The notes beneath the pieces were generated by a model. The model worked only from the letters and a program-made list of their open reading frames with translations. It searched no databases and had not been told where the DNA came from. This document shows, in pieces, positions 9,460-19,638 of a stretch of 64,000 bases of DNA (positions within the stretch are counted from its first letter, which is position 1; each line of letters begins with the position of its first letter). This stretch comes from Chromatiales bacterium 21-64-14 (GTDB lineage Bacteria; Pseudomonadota; Gammaproteobacteria; 21-64-14). Made by a program: the position numbers and the translations under genes. The stretch lies in NCBI GenBank assembly GCA_002255365.1, contig NCBI01000014.1, positions 1-64,000 on the forward strand, written 5' to 3'.

Positions 9460-9982
9460 GGCAGATCAGGTCGGCAAGCCGTCTGCGCGGATCGGCAGGT
9501 GTGGGCATGCGCCGGGGGCCGCCGGGCAGGCGGTTCCAGCCCTGGGGCGTCGCCGGGGATACAAAAGCGGATGGGCGGGGCTGGACGGGGTCACGATTCC
9601 CAGGTGCGAAGCCTAGTTGACGGGCGGGGCCGGGGCTTGCGCGCTATTATCCCCGAAACGCCTGCCGGAACAAAGGGGCACCGGCCCATGCTGGCGCGCC
9701 TGGGAATCGGGTCGCCAACCCGAATCACGTTCGACGGACCGTGCATCCTTTGTTGCGCCTGCGCCAACATGATTGATTTCACTCCCCGCTGGCTCGCGCC
9801 CGTTTTTGGCAGCGGATACATAGACCCGGATGCCGGCTTACCCGCTTACTCACTTCGTATGCTGGTGCAGTCGGGTCCACGATCCGGCGCAAGATGGCGC
9901 CCCGGCGGAGCAGAGGTGCGTGATGCTACACGGGTGTTCGTCGATGAGTGCCGCGGCGCCTAGCGCAGGAGAACAGTGAAAT
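9460..9982. other. Intergenic region between divergent P450 and PAP2 genes
   Basis: 523 bp with no credible gene. It must hold the promoters of the P450 operon (minus) and the PAP2 gene (plus). I see a weak stem (CGGGT-cgcca-ACCCG, around 9708-9722) but no convincing promoter or riboswitch. Confidence 0.4.
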
Positions 9983-10603
9983 ATGCGGGCTAGATCCCTG
10001 ATGGTGAGTTTGGCGTTGGTGTCCGGGCTGGTGGTCCTCTGCGATCACTATGTCGACGTGCCGGTGGCCCGGTTCTTCGACCGGCTCTTGCAACTCGATC
10101 CGCGTTGGCGGTCCTATACCGGCAACATTCCCGACCTGCTCCAGTTTTTCGTGCTGGTGGCCACCGCGTTCAGCTGGGCGGGCTATTGGGTCCTGTCGCG
10201 GCGTGGGCGGGGTTACGAGGCGCGGTTCCTGCGGCTGGCCGGTACCTGTATACCGGCCAGCTATGTGGCCAAAGAAGTGCTAAAGCTTGTCTTCTCACGC
10301 AGCAATACGCGCGCATGGCTGGCGCACCGGGTGTCCTACGCCTTCCATTGGTTCCACGGCGGGAGCGGACTCAACGGGTTTCCGTCTGGCCACATGGCGG
10401 TCTTTACGGCATTGGGTGCTGCCCTGTGGCTCTATTACGGACGTTACCGGCCCGTTTACGCGGCGGGCCTCTCGGCGCTTGGCCTGGCCTTGATCGTGAC
10501 CGACTACCATTTCGTCAGCGATGTCATTGGAGGTTTCTACTTGGGCGTGCTGGTCTGTCTGTATACGCAGCGTTGGCTGGGTGATGGCGAGGCGCAGGGA
10601 TGA
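9983..10603 (+). CDS. PAP2-family membrane phosphatase
   Basis: A 206-residue integral membrane lipid-phosphate phosphatase. The PAP2 signatures are visible: a K-x6-R-like segment (KLVFSRSNTR), GFPSGHM with the general-acid histidine, and DYHFVSDVIGG with the nucleophilic-histidine region. There are about five to six hydrophobic segments. It probably removes phosphate from undecaprenyl pyrophosphate, phosphatidic acid or similar lipids at the periplasmic face. It has its own AGGAGA upstream of the ATG. It could serve the adjacent lipid genes or general envelope recycling. Confidence 0.85.
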   Translation: MRARSLMVSLALVSGLVVLCDHYVDVPVARFFDRLLQLDPRWRSYTGNIPDLLQFFVLVATAFSWAGYWVLSRRGRGYEARFLRLAGTCIPASYVAKEVLKLVFSRSNTRAWLAHRVSYAFHWFHGGSGLNGFPSGHMAVFTALGAALWLYYGRYRPVYAAGLSALGLALIVTDYHFVSDVIGGFYLGVLVCLYTQRWLGDGEAQG

Positions 10604-10785
10604 CCGCGCGGCCCGGTTCGGGACTCTGCGCGGTTCGGTTCCAGCGATACCCCGCGACCGGTGCATGAGCGCCCCCGGAGGCATGCGCGCGGTTGGGGTA
10701 AGGCAGGATTTGGGGTACCATCCGCACAGCAGGGGGTAGTTCAATAAGAACGAACGCCGGGCCACGATCCGGCGAAAGGCCTTGG

Positions 10786-11607
10786 ATGCGATTCACGGTG
10801 TTGGTGGCATGCCTGCTGGTCCCGTTTGCGGCCGTTGCGCAGGGGAGCCAGGGGGAAGGTGCGGGGACGTGGAATGGGGGCGTGGCGTTCTCCGTGGCCC
10901 AGTTCCATTACGACGAATTCGTCAACAATGCCGTGTTGGATCGGGAGACCGGCGCGCTCCCGGGATTCGTCACGACCCTGGGGTATACCCGTGGCCGCTG
11001 GCAGGCGGAAGGCCGGCTTGGGTACCGCCGTGGCACCGTGGACTACTATGGCCAGACCCAGGCAGGCGCGGCGGTGCAGAGCCGTACGGACGCGGCGATC
11101 CTGGATTTTTCCGTGCGCGGCGGGTACCGGTTGCCGGCGTTGGGCCGCTGGCGGTCCTCCGTATACGGCGGGCTGGGGTACCGGCGTTGGGAGCGGGACA
11201 TCCACTCCACACCCCAGGCTTTCGGTGTCGCGGAGACCTACCGCTGGGGCTACGGCTTTGTGGGTGGCACCGTGGGCCTGCCGCTGGACGCCCGCACGAC
11301 CGTGATACTGGATGGGCGCGTGACACGAAGTTTCGCCGCACAGCTCGGGGTGGACTTCGGCGGCGTGTTTGACGGACAGACCCTGGGGGTCGAGGATCGT
11401 TTCGCCGGGCGTCTCGGCCTGCGTTTCGATTACCGGTTACCCAACGGTTGGGCAGTGGCGGCAGGTCCCTACGTGGAATGGTGGAACCTGGGGCAGGGGG
11501 CCAGCCAGCCCCTCAGGCAGGGAGGTGCGCAGGTGGGGTCGGTGTTCGAACCGCGCAGCGCGACCCGGGTCATTGGCTTCGAGGTCGGTTTGAGACACGC
11601 GCTCTGA
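10786..11607 (+). CDS. Outer-membrane beta-barrel protein, unknown function
   Basis: A 273-residue protein with a signal peptide (MRFTVLVACLLVPFAAVAQG, cleavage after AVA). Alternating aromatic/polar strands follow, such as GYRLPALGRWRSSVYGGLGY and LGLRFDYRLPNGWAVAAG, ending in GFEVGLRHAL, typical of a small outer-membrane barrel. No named family is recognised. It is separated by about 180 bp from the PAP2 gene and may have its own promoter. Confidence 0.7.
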   Translation: MRFTVLVACLLVPFAAVAQGSQGEGAGTWNGGVAFSVAQFHYDEFVNNAVLDRETGALPGFVTTLGYTRGRWQAEGRLGYRRGTVDYYGQTQAGAAVQSRTDAAILDFSVRGGYRLPALGRWRSSVYGGLGYRRWERDIHSTPQAFGVAETYRWGYGFVGGTVGLPLDARTTVILDGRVTRSFAAQLGVDFGGVFDGQTLGVEDRFAGRLGLRFDYRLPNGWAVAAGPYVEWWNLGQGASQPLRQGGAQVGSVFEPRSATRVIGFEVGLRHAL

Positions 11608-11697
11608 CCGGATGTGGAATAAGCTCGCCGGGTTATTTTCAACTGCCTGCGTTCCCCGGGAGCGTTGCGCGCATGGGACGGCGCCAGTCACCACGGG

Positions 11698-12582
11698 TTA
11701 GCGTGGATCAGGTGTCTTCAGTCGCGACGCCAGAAACGCCGGGATGCGCTCCTCCAACCAGTAACGGGCGCGCCATGGGACCGGGCCGTACACGAAGCCC
11801 ACATGGCCGCCGGCCTCTTGGATCTCCAGTTGTACCGATGCGGCGCATTCCGTGGGCCCGGGAATGGCGTCGGGGGTCAGGAACGGATCGTCACGCGCCT
11901 GCAACACCAGTGTCGGAATACGGATCCGCGCGAGATATGGCCGGCTGCTGCAGCGTCGGTAATAGTCGTCGGCGTCAGTGTAGCCATGCAGGGGTGCCGT
12001 GATCCGGTCGTCGAAGGCCCGGAAGGTCCGGCAGTTGGACAGACCGCGCAGATCCAGCGGGCTCGGGACCGTACGGAACTTTTCCCGCACCGAGCGCCGC
12101 AAGCGCCGCACCAGCGACCACTGGTACACGCGCGAGAAGCCGCGTTCCAGGCGTTGCGCCGATTTTGCCAGCTCGAAGGGTACCGATACCGCGACCGCGC
12201 ACCGTAAGGGCGCGTCGACGCCCTGCTCGCCGAGCCACTTCAACAGCACGTTGCCACCCAGGGAATAGCCCACTGCCGCGAGCGGCACGTCGGGTTCCCG
12301 TGCCCGCAGGTGTTCGACCACGGTCTGCAGGTCACCGGTTTCCCCGGAGTGATAGCTGCGGGGCAGGCGGTTGGGGGTGCCGCTGCAGCCTCGGAAGTGC
12401 ATCACCACGGCGCGCCAGCCGCGCCGCTCGATGGCCCGCAACAGTCCCAGCGCGTAGGTGGAATACGCGCATCCCTCCAGTCCGTGGAGCACCAGCACCG
12501 TCGGGCCGGCGCCTGCGGCGGTCCACGCCAGATCCAGAAAATCCCCGTCCGCCAACTCCAGGCGTTCCCAACGCAGCGCCAC
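11698..12582 (-). CDS. YheT-like alpha/beta hydrolase (5' end uncertain)
   Basis: Alpha/beta hydrolase of the YheT (COG0429) family, probably an esterase acting in lipid metabolism. It has VLVLHGLEG (oxyanion region), HFRGCSG, the nucleophile elbow GYSLGGN, an acid in ARDDPFL, and the catalytic histidine in GGHVGFV. The GTG at 12582 would give 294 residues and cut off a family-typical N-terminus. The same reading frame continues upstream as PFIPAWWLPGPHSQTLWPN, a hallmark of this family, up to a TGA near 12740. That extension contains no ATG, GTG or TTG, so the true start is probably a rare codon (CTG or ATC around 12663-12690), or the gene is mutated. Confidence 0.8.
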   Translation of the reverse strand: MALRWERLELADGDFLDLAWTAAGAGPTVLVLHGLEGCAYSTYALGLLRAIERRGWRAVVMHFRGCSGTPNRLPRSYHSGETGDLQTVVEHLRAREPDVPLAAVGYSLGGNVLLKWLGEQGVDAPLRCAVAVSVPFELAKSAQRLERGFSRVYQWSLVRRLRRSVREKFRTVPSPLDLRGLSNCRTFRAFDDRITAPLHGYTDADDYYRRCSSRPYLARIRIPTLVLQARDDPFLTPDAIPGPTECAASVQLEIQEAGGHVGFVYGPVPWRARYWLEERIPAFLASRLKTPDPR

Positions 12583-12970
12583 CCGCGGCCGCGGGCGCAG
12601 GCGGTTGGGCCAGAGGGTCTGCGAATGGGGTCCTGGCAGCCACCAGGCGGGTATGAACGGTTCCAGGGCGATGATGACCTCGCGTAGCAGGATGGGGCGT
12701 CGGGTGCCGCAGCCGATTATAGACCGCGCCGGACGCCTCGGTCAGGCCAGTGCGCTGGGCCGCACCGCGTCTCCGCCCCGCCAGCAAGGGGATGACCGTC
12801 GTGGTGGCGTAGGCCACCCGCGCGCGCACCGCCACCGTATCGGTGAGGAACCGCGCCGGGGCCCCGGGATCGGCCCGCGAAACGTCGATCGGTGCGTGGC
12901 GGTTGCACGGAAGTTGTCGCGCGCGGGACGATGACCCCGTGGCGTTTTGTCAGCGCCAGATGCCGCGGGC

Positions 12971-14911
<1,941 letters not shown>

Positions 14912-15032
14912 CCCGGCTCCCCCGATCCCGCGTGCCGCGCCGCTCCCTGGGCGCCCCTTGTCCCGATCTTAGCGGACCCGGGCGTCAAGTTCACCCGTGC
15001 ATCACGACGCCCGGAGACCGCCAGGCGCCAGC

Positions 15033-15968
15033 TCAGCGAGGCACCCGGCCCCGGGCGTCGACGGCGCGTACCCGCAGGCGCGGCAGTCGTGCAGGGTCCC
15101 AGTGCCCGATCGCCCAGTCCCAGAACGTCGCCACATCGGAGGTCTCCACCTCCGCGGGCGGTTCCAGTCCGAGGAACGCGGCCGCCCGGACCAGCCCTGC
15201 CAGTGGATATTCCCAGTCCAGCGCCCCGGCGCCCGCGGACTTGCTCAGTTTTGCGCCGCTGAGGTCGGTGGCAACGGGGACGTGCAAGTATTGGGGCGTG
15301 GCGAGCCCGAGGAGGTGTTGCAGATGGATCTGGCGCGGCGTGGAGTAGAGCAGGTCGCTGCCGCGCACGACTTCGGTGATGCCGGCCGCGGCGTCATCCA
15401 CCACCACCGCGAGTTGATAGGCGAATGGCCCGTCGGCACGCCGCACGACGAAGTCGCCCACCGCGCGCTCCAGATCGACGCGCAGCGCGCCCTGCAGACC
15501 GTCCTGGAACGCGATCACCGCCGCGTCAGTGCGTACCCGCAGCGCCCGCTCCGCGCGCCTCGGCGGCAATCCGTTGCGGCAGGTCCCGGGATATACGACA
15601 CCGTCGGCGCCGTCCCATCCGGTGTCGGCGATCTCCCGGCGGCTGCAGCCGCAGGGGTAGATGTGCCCGCCGCGGGTCAGGTGTTCCAGCGCTGCTTCGT
15701 AGGCCGCGTGGTGCCGGCTTTGGTACTGCACGGCGCCATCCCAGTACAGCCCAAAGGCCTCCAGGGTGTGGAGCATCGCCGCAGCCGCCCCGGGTACCTC
15801 CCGGGGTGTATCCAGGTCCTCCACCCGTAGCAGCCATTCGCCCTGGTGGCGACGGGCCTGCAGGTAGCTGGCCATCGCTGCCACCAGGGAGCCGAAGTGC
15901 AGCGCGCCGGTGGGGGAGGGTGCGAACCGCCCGCGGTAGGTGCCCGGGGCCAGGGGTGGCGGATCCAT
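15033..15968 (-). CDS. gluQ: Glutamyl-Q tRNA(Asp) synthetase
   Basis: Attaches glutamate to queuosine in the anticodon of tRNA-Asp. It is a truncated GluRS paralogue without the anticodon-binding domain: RGRFAPSPTGALHFGSLVAA (HIGH-equivalent HFGS), the zinc-binding cysteines in YPCGCSRREI...YPGTCR, and the KMSKS-equivalent AKLSKSAG. The ATG at 15968 places the protein start just before the catalytic motif; a longer frame to 16103 looks non-coding. In most gammaproteobacteria it follows dksA, but here dksA is at 28.3 kb. The queuosine pathway enzyme QueF is also in the window (33681-34091). Confidence 0.93.
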   Translation of the reverse strand: MDPPPLAPGTYRGRFAPSPTGALHFGSLVAAMASYLQARRHQGEWLLRVEDLDTPREVPGAAAAMLHTLEAFGLYWDGAVQYQSRHHAAYEAALEHLTRGGHIYPCGCSRREIADTGWDGADGVVYPGTCRNGLPPRRAERALRVRTDAAVIAFQDGLQGALRVDLERAVGDFVVRRADGPFAYQLAVVVDDAAAGITEVVRGSDLLYSTPRQIHLQHLLGLATPQYLHVPVATDLSGAKLSKSAGAGALDWEYPLAGLVRAAAFLGLEPPAEVETSDVATFWDWAIGHWDPARLPRLRVRAVDARGRVPR

Positions 15969-16327
15969 GCGCGTATTATTCCTGATTGCAGTGGCCTCCA
16001 GAATCGGCCAGGGCCGTTGCAGTGCCACTGGCGGACCCCACGGTTGGCCGCACGACGCCGGTCTCGACCGCTCCACGCAGCACAAGGCAGCACAAGGCAG
16101 CACAAGTATATATTGTTAATAACTCATTGTTTTCTTACAATCCCTCCGGCCGGGCTGGCGGACGGTGCCGCGCCCGGTAACCCGTCGCGCAGGTATGCGA
16201 TCACGGGCCCCGACCCGAATAGACGCCGTACCCACCGAGCGGTCCTGCGGGACTCCCGGGATGAAACCCCATAGGCTCTTTGGGAGCCATCCATTCGAAA
16301 CGATCAACTGACTTGAAGGCGGATGCA
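15969..16327. other. Intergenic region between gluQ and lipoprotein gene, with short tandem repeat
   Basis: About 360 bp between divergent genes. At 16081-16106 a 10-nt unit CACAAGGCAG is repeated 2.6 times, followed by an AT-rich stretch (AAGTATATATTGTTAATAAC) that looks like a promoter area. No RNA gene or riboswitch is recognised. Confidence 0.4.
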
Positions 16328-17557
16328 GTGAAATCACTATTCAGATCGGGTGCGGTGTTCCTATCCCTGTTGCTGGGCGGGTGTTTGGGCCAGGGGTCGC
16401 AACCTACCACCACGCCAACCGGCGTTACGGTCGCGCCGGGTGAATCGCAGGTGGTTCTCACTTGGAACAGCAATCCGAATCTGACGTATTGGGTCTTCTA
16501 CAGCCAGGGGTCGACTACCGGACTCGGTAACGCCGACCACATCATCAACCAGATCACGTCGCCGTATGACCTGACCGGCTTGACCAACGGCACGCAATAC
16601 GCGTTCGCCATCACTTCATCGGACAACGGCAGTCAAGTGGGACCGTTTTCGCCGGTTGTCACCGCGACACCGCGTTTGATCGGGCCCACCACGCCTTGGG
16701 TCGTTGGCACCCAATTGGTGACCGCGAATGACCTGAACGGTGTGGCGTTTGGCAACAACAACTATGTTGCGGTCGGCAATGCCGCAACGGTGTTCACGGC
16801 GCCATTCAGTTACACCAGTCCCGGCGGTGTCACGGCCTGGAGCCAGCCGTCGTCGTTGCCGATCGGGCCCACCGTCAACCTGACCGACGTGGTGTACGAC
16901 GGTACCCTCTTCGTTGCGCTGGGGGCCGACGGTTCTGTGATCACCAGCCCCGACACCGTCACCTGGACGGCAGCCACGGCCATCGCCGGCGCTAGCGGGA
17001 TGAACGCGCTGGCCTTCGGCGCCGGCACCTATGTCGCGGTCGGCAACGCAGGGGTCATCTATTCGAATACGAATACCGGCGTTACCGGTGCGTGGACCGC
17101 GCGCACCTCGGGGACTGCGCAGAACCTGCTTGGTGTATCGTACGTAAACGGCCAGTTCATCGCGGTGGGCGCCCAGGGCACGCTGCTGACCAGCCCGGAC
17201 GGCATCACCTGGACGGCGCAGGCCTCCAACACCCTCAACAACCTGCGGGGTGTCGCCTATGGCGCGGGTACCTATGTCGCCGTCGGCGATGCCGGCGCGG
17301 TGGTCGCGAGTACCGACAGCGTGACCTGGGTTGCCGCGCAGCCGGTTCCGACCACGCAAAGCCTCTATTCCATCACCTTCGGCCCGGACGCACAGTTCGT
17401 CGCGGTTGGAACCGCGGGCAGGGTCCTCTACAGCACCACCGGCGTCAACGGTTCCTGGACTAAGGCGTATGCTGGCATCAACGATCTGTATAGCATTGCG
17501 CCGAATTCCGTATTCATTGCTGTAGGCATGGCGGGGGCCAACGTGAGTGCCAAATAG
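16328..17557 (+). CDS. Lipoprotein with fibronectin III domain and repeat (propeller-like) domain
   Basis: Exported lipoprotein of 409 residues. The leader ends in the lipobox LGGC. An FN3-like domain follows (PTGVTVAPGESQVVLTW ... LTGLTNGTQYAFAITSS). The remainder is about six repeats of a pattern like NALAFGAGTYVAVGNAG...TSPDGITWTA, which resembles beta-propeller blades such as those of Ycf48/sialidase-like proteins. The GTG at 16328 (AAGG upstream) is preferred over an upstream in-frame start at 16280 because it begins the signal peptide directly. The role is unknown, probably surface binding. The codon use is less GC-biased than its neighbours, and a mobile element follows it directly. 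Confidence 0.75.
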   Translation: MKSLFRSGAVFLSLLLGGCLGQGSQPTTTPTGVTVAPGESQVVLTWNSNPNLTYWVFYSQGSTTGLGNADHIINQITSPYDLTGLTNGTQYAFAITSSDNGSQVGPFSPVVTATPRLIGPTTPWVVGTQLVTANDLNGVAFGNNNYVAVGNAATVFTAPFSYTSPGGVTAWSQPSSLPIGPTVNLTDVVYDGTLFVALGADGSVITSPDTVTWTAATAIAGASGMNALAFGAGTYVAVGNAGVIYSNTNTGVTGAWTARTSGTAQNLLGVSYVNGQFIAVGAQGTLLTSPDGITWTAQASNTLNNLRGVAYGAGTYVAVGDAGAVVASTDSVTWVAAQPVPTTQSLYSITFGPDAQFVAVGTAGRVLYSTTGVNGSWTKAYAGINDLYSIAPNSVFIAVGMAGANVSAK

Positions 17558-17560
17558 ATG

Positions 17561-17618
17561 ACCAAAGGGGACATCCATTAGCCAGGGACCAAAGGGGACA
17601 GATTTATATGAGCCTGGC
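17561..17618. repeat. RAYT-associated repeats, left end
   Basis: Two copies of GACCAAAGGGGACA (17561 and 17587) precede the transposase. The second continues as AAGGGGACAGATTTAT (17592-17607), the exact reverse complement of 18361-18376 on the far side of the gene. Outer GCCAGG (17581) and CCTGGC (17613) can pair. The arrangement is that of REP-type elements mobilised by a RAYT. Confidence 0.75.
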
Positions 17619-17662
17619 GATTTAGTAATCTGAGGCGCGTGATCCACGCGGGAGAACGCTCT

Positions 17663-18364
17663 ATGCCAAGGATAGGCAGGGTGGTGGTGCCGAATTGTGC
17701 CCATCATATTGTGCAACGCGGTCACAACCTTCAAGTGGTGTTTGCTGGGGAAGAGGATTTCAGGTATTACCTCGATACCCTGAAACGCTGGAAGACCGAA
17801 CTTGGCGTCAAGGTGTACGGTTATTGCCTGATGACCAATCATGTCCATCTGGTTGTTGAGCCGCCCGATGAGGTTGCGATGCTGGGTCGTTTGATGAAGC
17901 GGTTGGCGGGGCGGCAGACGCGTTATGTGAATCGGCTTGAGGGGCGGCGTGGGACCCTTTGGGAGAGTCGGTACAAATCAAGTCCCATTCAGACAGAAGC
18001 ATACCTTCTGTCCTGTTGCCGCTATGTCGATCTGAATCCCGTAAGGGCGCGCATGGTGGCATCGCCGCAGGACTACCGGTGGTCGAGCTACCAGGTCAAG
18101 GCTGGGCTGGAGCAATCGTCGTGGCTTGACGAAGATCCCTGCTATTTATCGCTTGGGGAAACGCGTGGGCAACGCTGCGAACGTTACGGAGCGTTCGTGC
18201 GAGCGACGATTCCGAAAGGCGAGTGGGATCTGATCCGGCAGGCGGTACAGCGAGGTCAGTTGACTGGGAATGGTCGCTTCATCGACGAGATCGAGAAAAT
18301 CACTGGGCGGCGCATTGAGTTCCGCAAGCCGGGCAATCAACCTCGCGAGATGCGCGCCAAATAA
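17663..18364 (+). mobile_element. RAYT-type (REP-associated tyrosine) transposase
   Basis: A 233-residue single-strand DNA transposase of the Y1/IS200-like family. The HUH histidines are in NHVHLVV. The candidate catalytic tyrosine is in SCCRYVDLNPVRA, the canonical RAYT segment. Other family blocks are HHIVQRGHN, RRGTLWESRYKSS and YRWSSY. The start is the ATG at 17663 (MPRIGRVVVP), the usual beginning of this family. Perfect 16-bp inverted repeats lie directly on both sides. It appears intact and could still act on these repeats. Confidence 0.9.
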
Positions 18365-18376
18365 ATCTGTCCCCTT
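18361..18376. repeat. RAYT-associated inverted repeat, right end
   Basis: ATAAATCTGTCCCCTT, a perfect inverted copy of 17592-17607. It overlaps the last bases of the transposase gene and abuts the 3' end of higA. Confidence 0.8.
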
Positions 18377-18388
18377 CGCTTGGAAGCG

Positions 18389-18763
18389 CTATGCGGTCCG
18401 CCTAGAGATGTGCTGGTTCAGCAGGCTTTCGGCAGGGATATCGAACTCTTTGTTCAGCGCTTGAATCATCCTGATGGTTAGTGGGCGTCGGCGTGCAAGG
18501 ACTTCATAGACTCGGTTCTTCCGCCCAATCGCCGGCACCAGGTCATCAACGGTCAGCCCCTGTTGCTCCATGCGGAACTTGATGGCTTCCACAGCATCCG
18601 GCAGATCCATCGGGAAGTGCTTGCGCTCGTAGGCTTCGACTAGGGTAACCAGCACATCAAGCCGGTCGCCGGCGTCCGTTCCGGGTTCCGCCGGCATCAG
18701 CGTTTCGATCTCGCGCAGCGTATCGCTGTAGTCGGCTTCGGTCTTGATGGGGCGAATGTTCAT
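18389..18763 (-). CDS. higA: HigA-type antitoxin (XRE family)
   Basis: A 124-residue antitoxin of the COG5499 type. An N-terminal part (MNIRPIKTEADYSDTLREI) is followed by a helix-turn-helix with the family segment GLTVDDLVPAIGRKNRVYEVLARRRPLTI. It lies 9 bp after the toxin gene, the inverted order (toxin first) typical of higBA. It should neutralise HigB and repress the operon through the palindrome at 19086-19104. Its 3' end abuts the RAYT right repeat. Confidence 0.88.
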   Translation of the reverse strand: MNIRPIKTEADYSDTLREIETLMPAEPGTDAGDRLDVLVTLVEAYERKHFPMDLPDAVEAIKFRMEQQGLTVDDLVPAIGRKNRVYEVLARRRPLTIRMIQALNKEFDIPAESLLNQHISRRTA

Positions 18764-18772
18764 GGTGCGCTC

Positions 18773-19075
18773 TCAGATTGTCTGTGCATCGATTTGGTCA
18801 TACTGCTTGTGGGTGCCAATAAAACGGATATATAGAACCCGGTAGGGATAGTTGATCCAGACGACCAAGCGGTACTTGTTGCCCGCAATGTTGAAGACGG
18901 CACGTCCGTCTTTCAGAATGCTGGCGTTGCGAAACTGCTGCTTCACGTCACCGGGTGTCGACCAATCGGCCCTCACCGCTTCGCGGTACCATGCCATCGC
19001 CGGGGCTTCGGCGTCCTGGTAATCCGTGTTGTTGATCCAGAAGGCCTTCAGGGTCGACACGGCGATGATGCACAT
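18773..19075 (-). CDS. higB: HigB-type mRNA interferase toxin
   Basis: A 100-residue RelE-superfamily toxin of the HigB/COG4680 group, which cleaves mRNA at the ribosome. Family segments are MCIIAVSTLKAFW, WSTPGDVKQQFRNASILKDGRAVFNI, GNKYRLVVWINYP and VLYIRFIGTHKQYDQID. It is first in a toxin-antitoxin operon with higA. The full length and conserved basic C-terminal half suggest it is intact. Confidence 0.88.
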   Translation of the reverse strand: MCIIAVSTLKAFWINNTDYQDAEAPAMAWYREAVRADWSTPGDVKQQFRNASILKDGRAVFNIAGNKYRLVVWINYPYRVLYIRFIGTHKQYDQIDAQTI

Positions 19076-19085
19076 GGGAACAGGC

Positions 19086-19104
19086 TAGTCCCAATTTGGG
19101 ACTA
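19086..19104. promoter_or_regulatory. Probable HigA operator
   Basis: A perfect palindrome TAGTCCCAA-t-TTGGGACTA (9-bp arms, 1-nt centre) lies 10 bp upstream of the higB start. The position and symmetry fit an autoregulatory antitoxin site. Confidence 0.7.
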
Positions 19105-19227
19105 CGTCAAGACGGACGTCGGCCAGCAACCCTTTGTATAGCGCCTAGGCGTCTGTCGGACTTAGGACTGATCTACTGCGCTGGTGTGAGAGCGGTCCAT
19201 TGGGGGCTCTTTTGAATTTCGAGTGGG

Positions 19228-19638
19228 CTAATACACCACATGCGGGTTGAGTTTCGAGAAATCGAGCTTACCGGCGAGCAGGAACATCACAGTGCGGATC
19301 GTGGTGAACCTGCCGTAGCCGCGGGCCTTGCGCTTGGCGGCCTGGAACAGCCCGTTCAGGGCTTCCAGGAAGCCATTGGTTCGTCGGGTCCGCGCTCAGG
19401 CGACGATGCCCTCGAAATGGTCCCGGATCATCTGGGCGACCTTCCTCATGGGCTCGACCTTGGAGCGCATGACGTTGGTGCACCACTGCCGGAGCAGGCC
19501 GGAGACGACGTTGAGCTGTTTGCGATCGAGGATGCCCGCCGCGTTGGCCTCATCAATGATGCTGGCCTGTCGGCTCAGATATTGTTCCTCGGTACTGGCG
19601 CACAGGTAAACGCGTGCCACCCGAAAATCACCATTCAC
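19228..19638 (-). pseudogene. Chimeric remnant: resolvase N-terminus joined to ISL3-type transposase C-terminus
   Basis: The frame begins with a GTG whose GTGA overlaps the stop of hipA. Its first ~40 residues look like a serine recombinase start (VARVYLCASTEEQYLSRQ, SIIDEANAAG). It then continues as the C-terminal part of an ISL3-family DDE transposase (KVAQMIRDHFEGIVA ... RRTNGFLEALNGLFQAAKRK ... TTIRTVMFLLAGKLDF) and stops at 19228. A TGA at about 19396-19398 interrupts it, where the family usually has a tryptophan codon. Both parents are incomplete, so this is a dead fusion left by recombination. Confidence 0.75.

Noticed and set aside
8032..9963. 643-codon plus-strand open frame opposite the P450 gene
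   Set aside because: Antisense to the P450, which has all its motifs. The frame is repetitive Gly/Arg/Gln composition without a domain.
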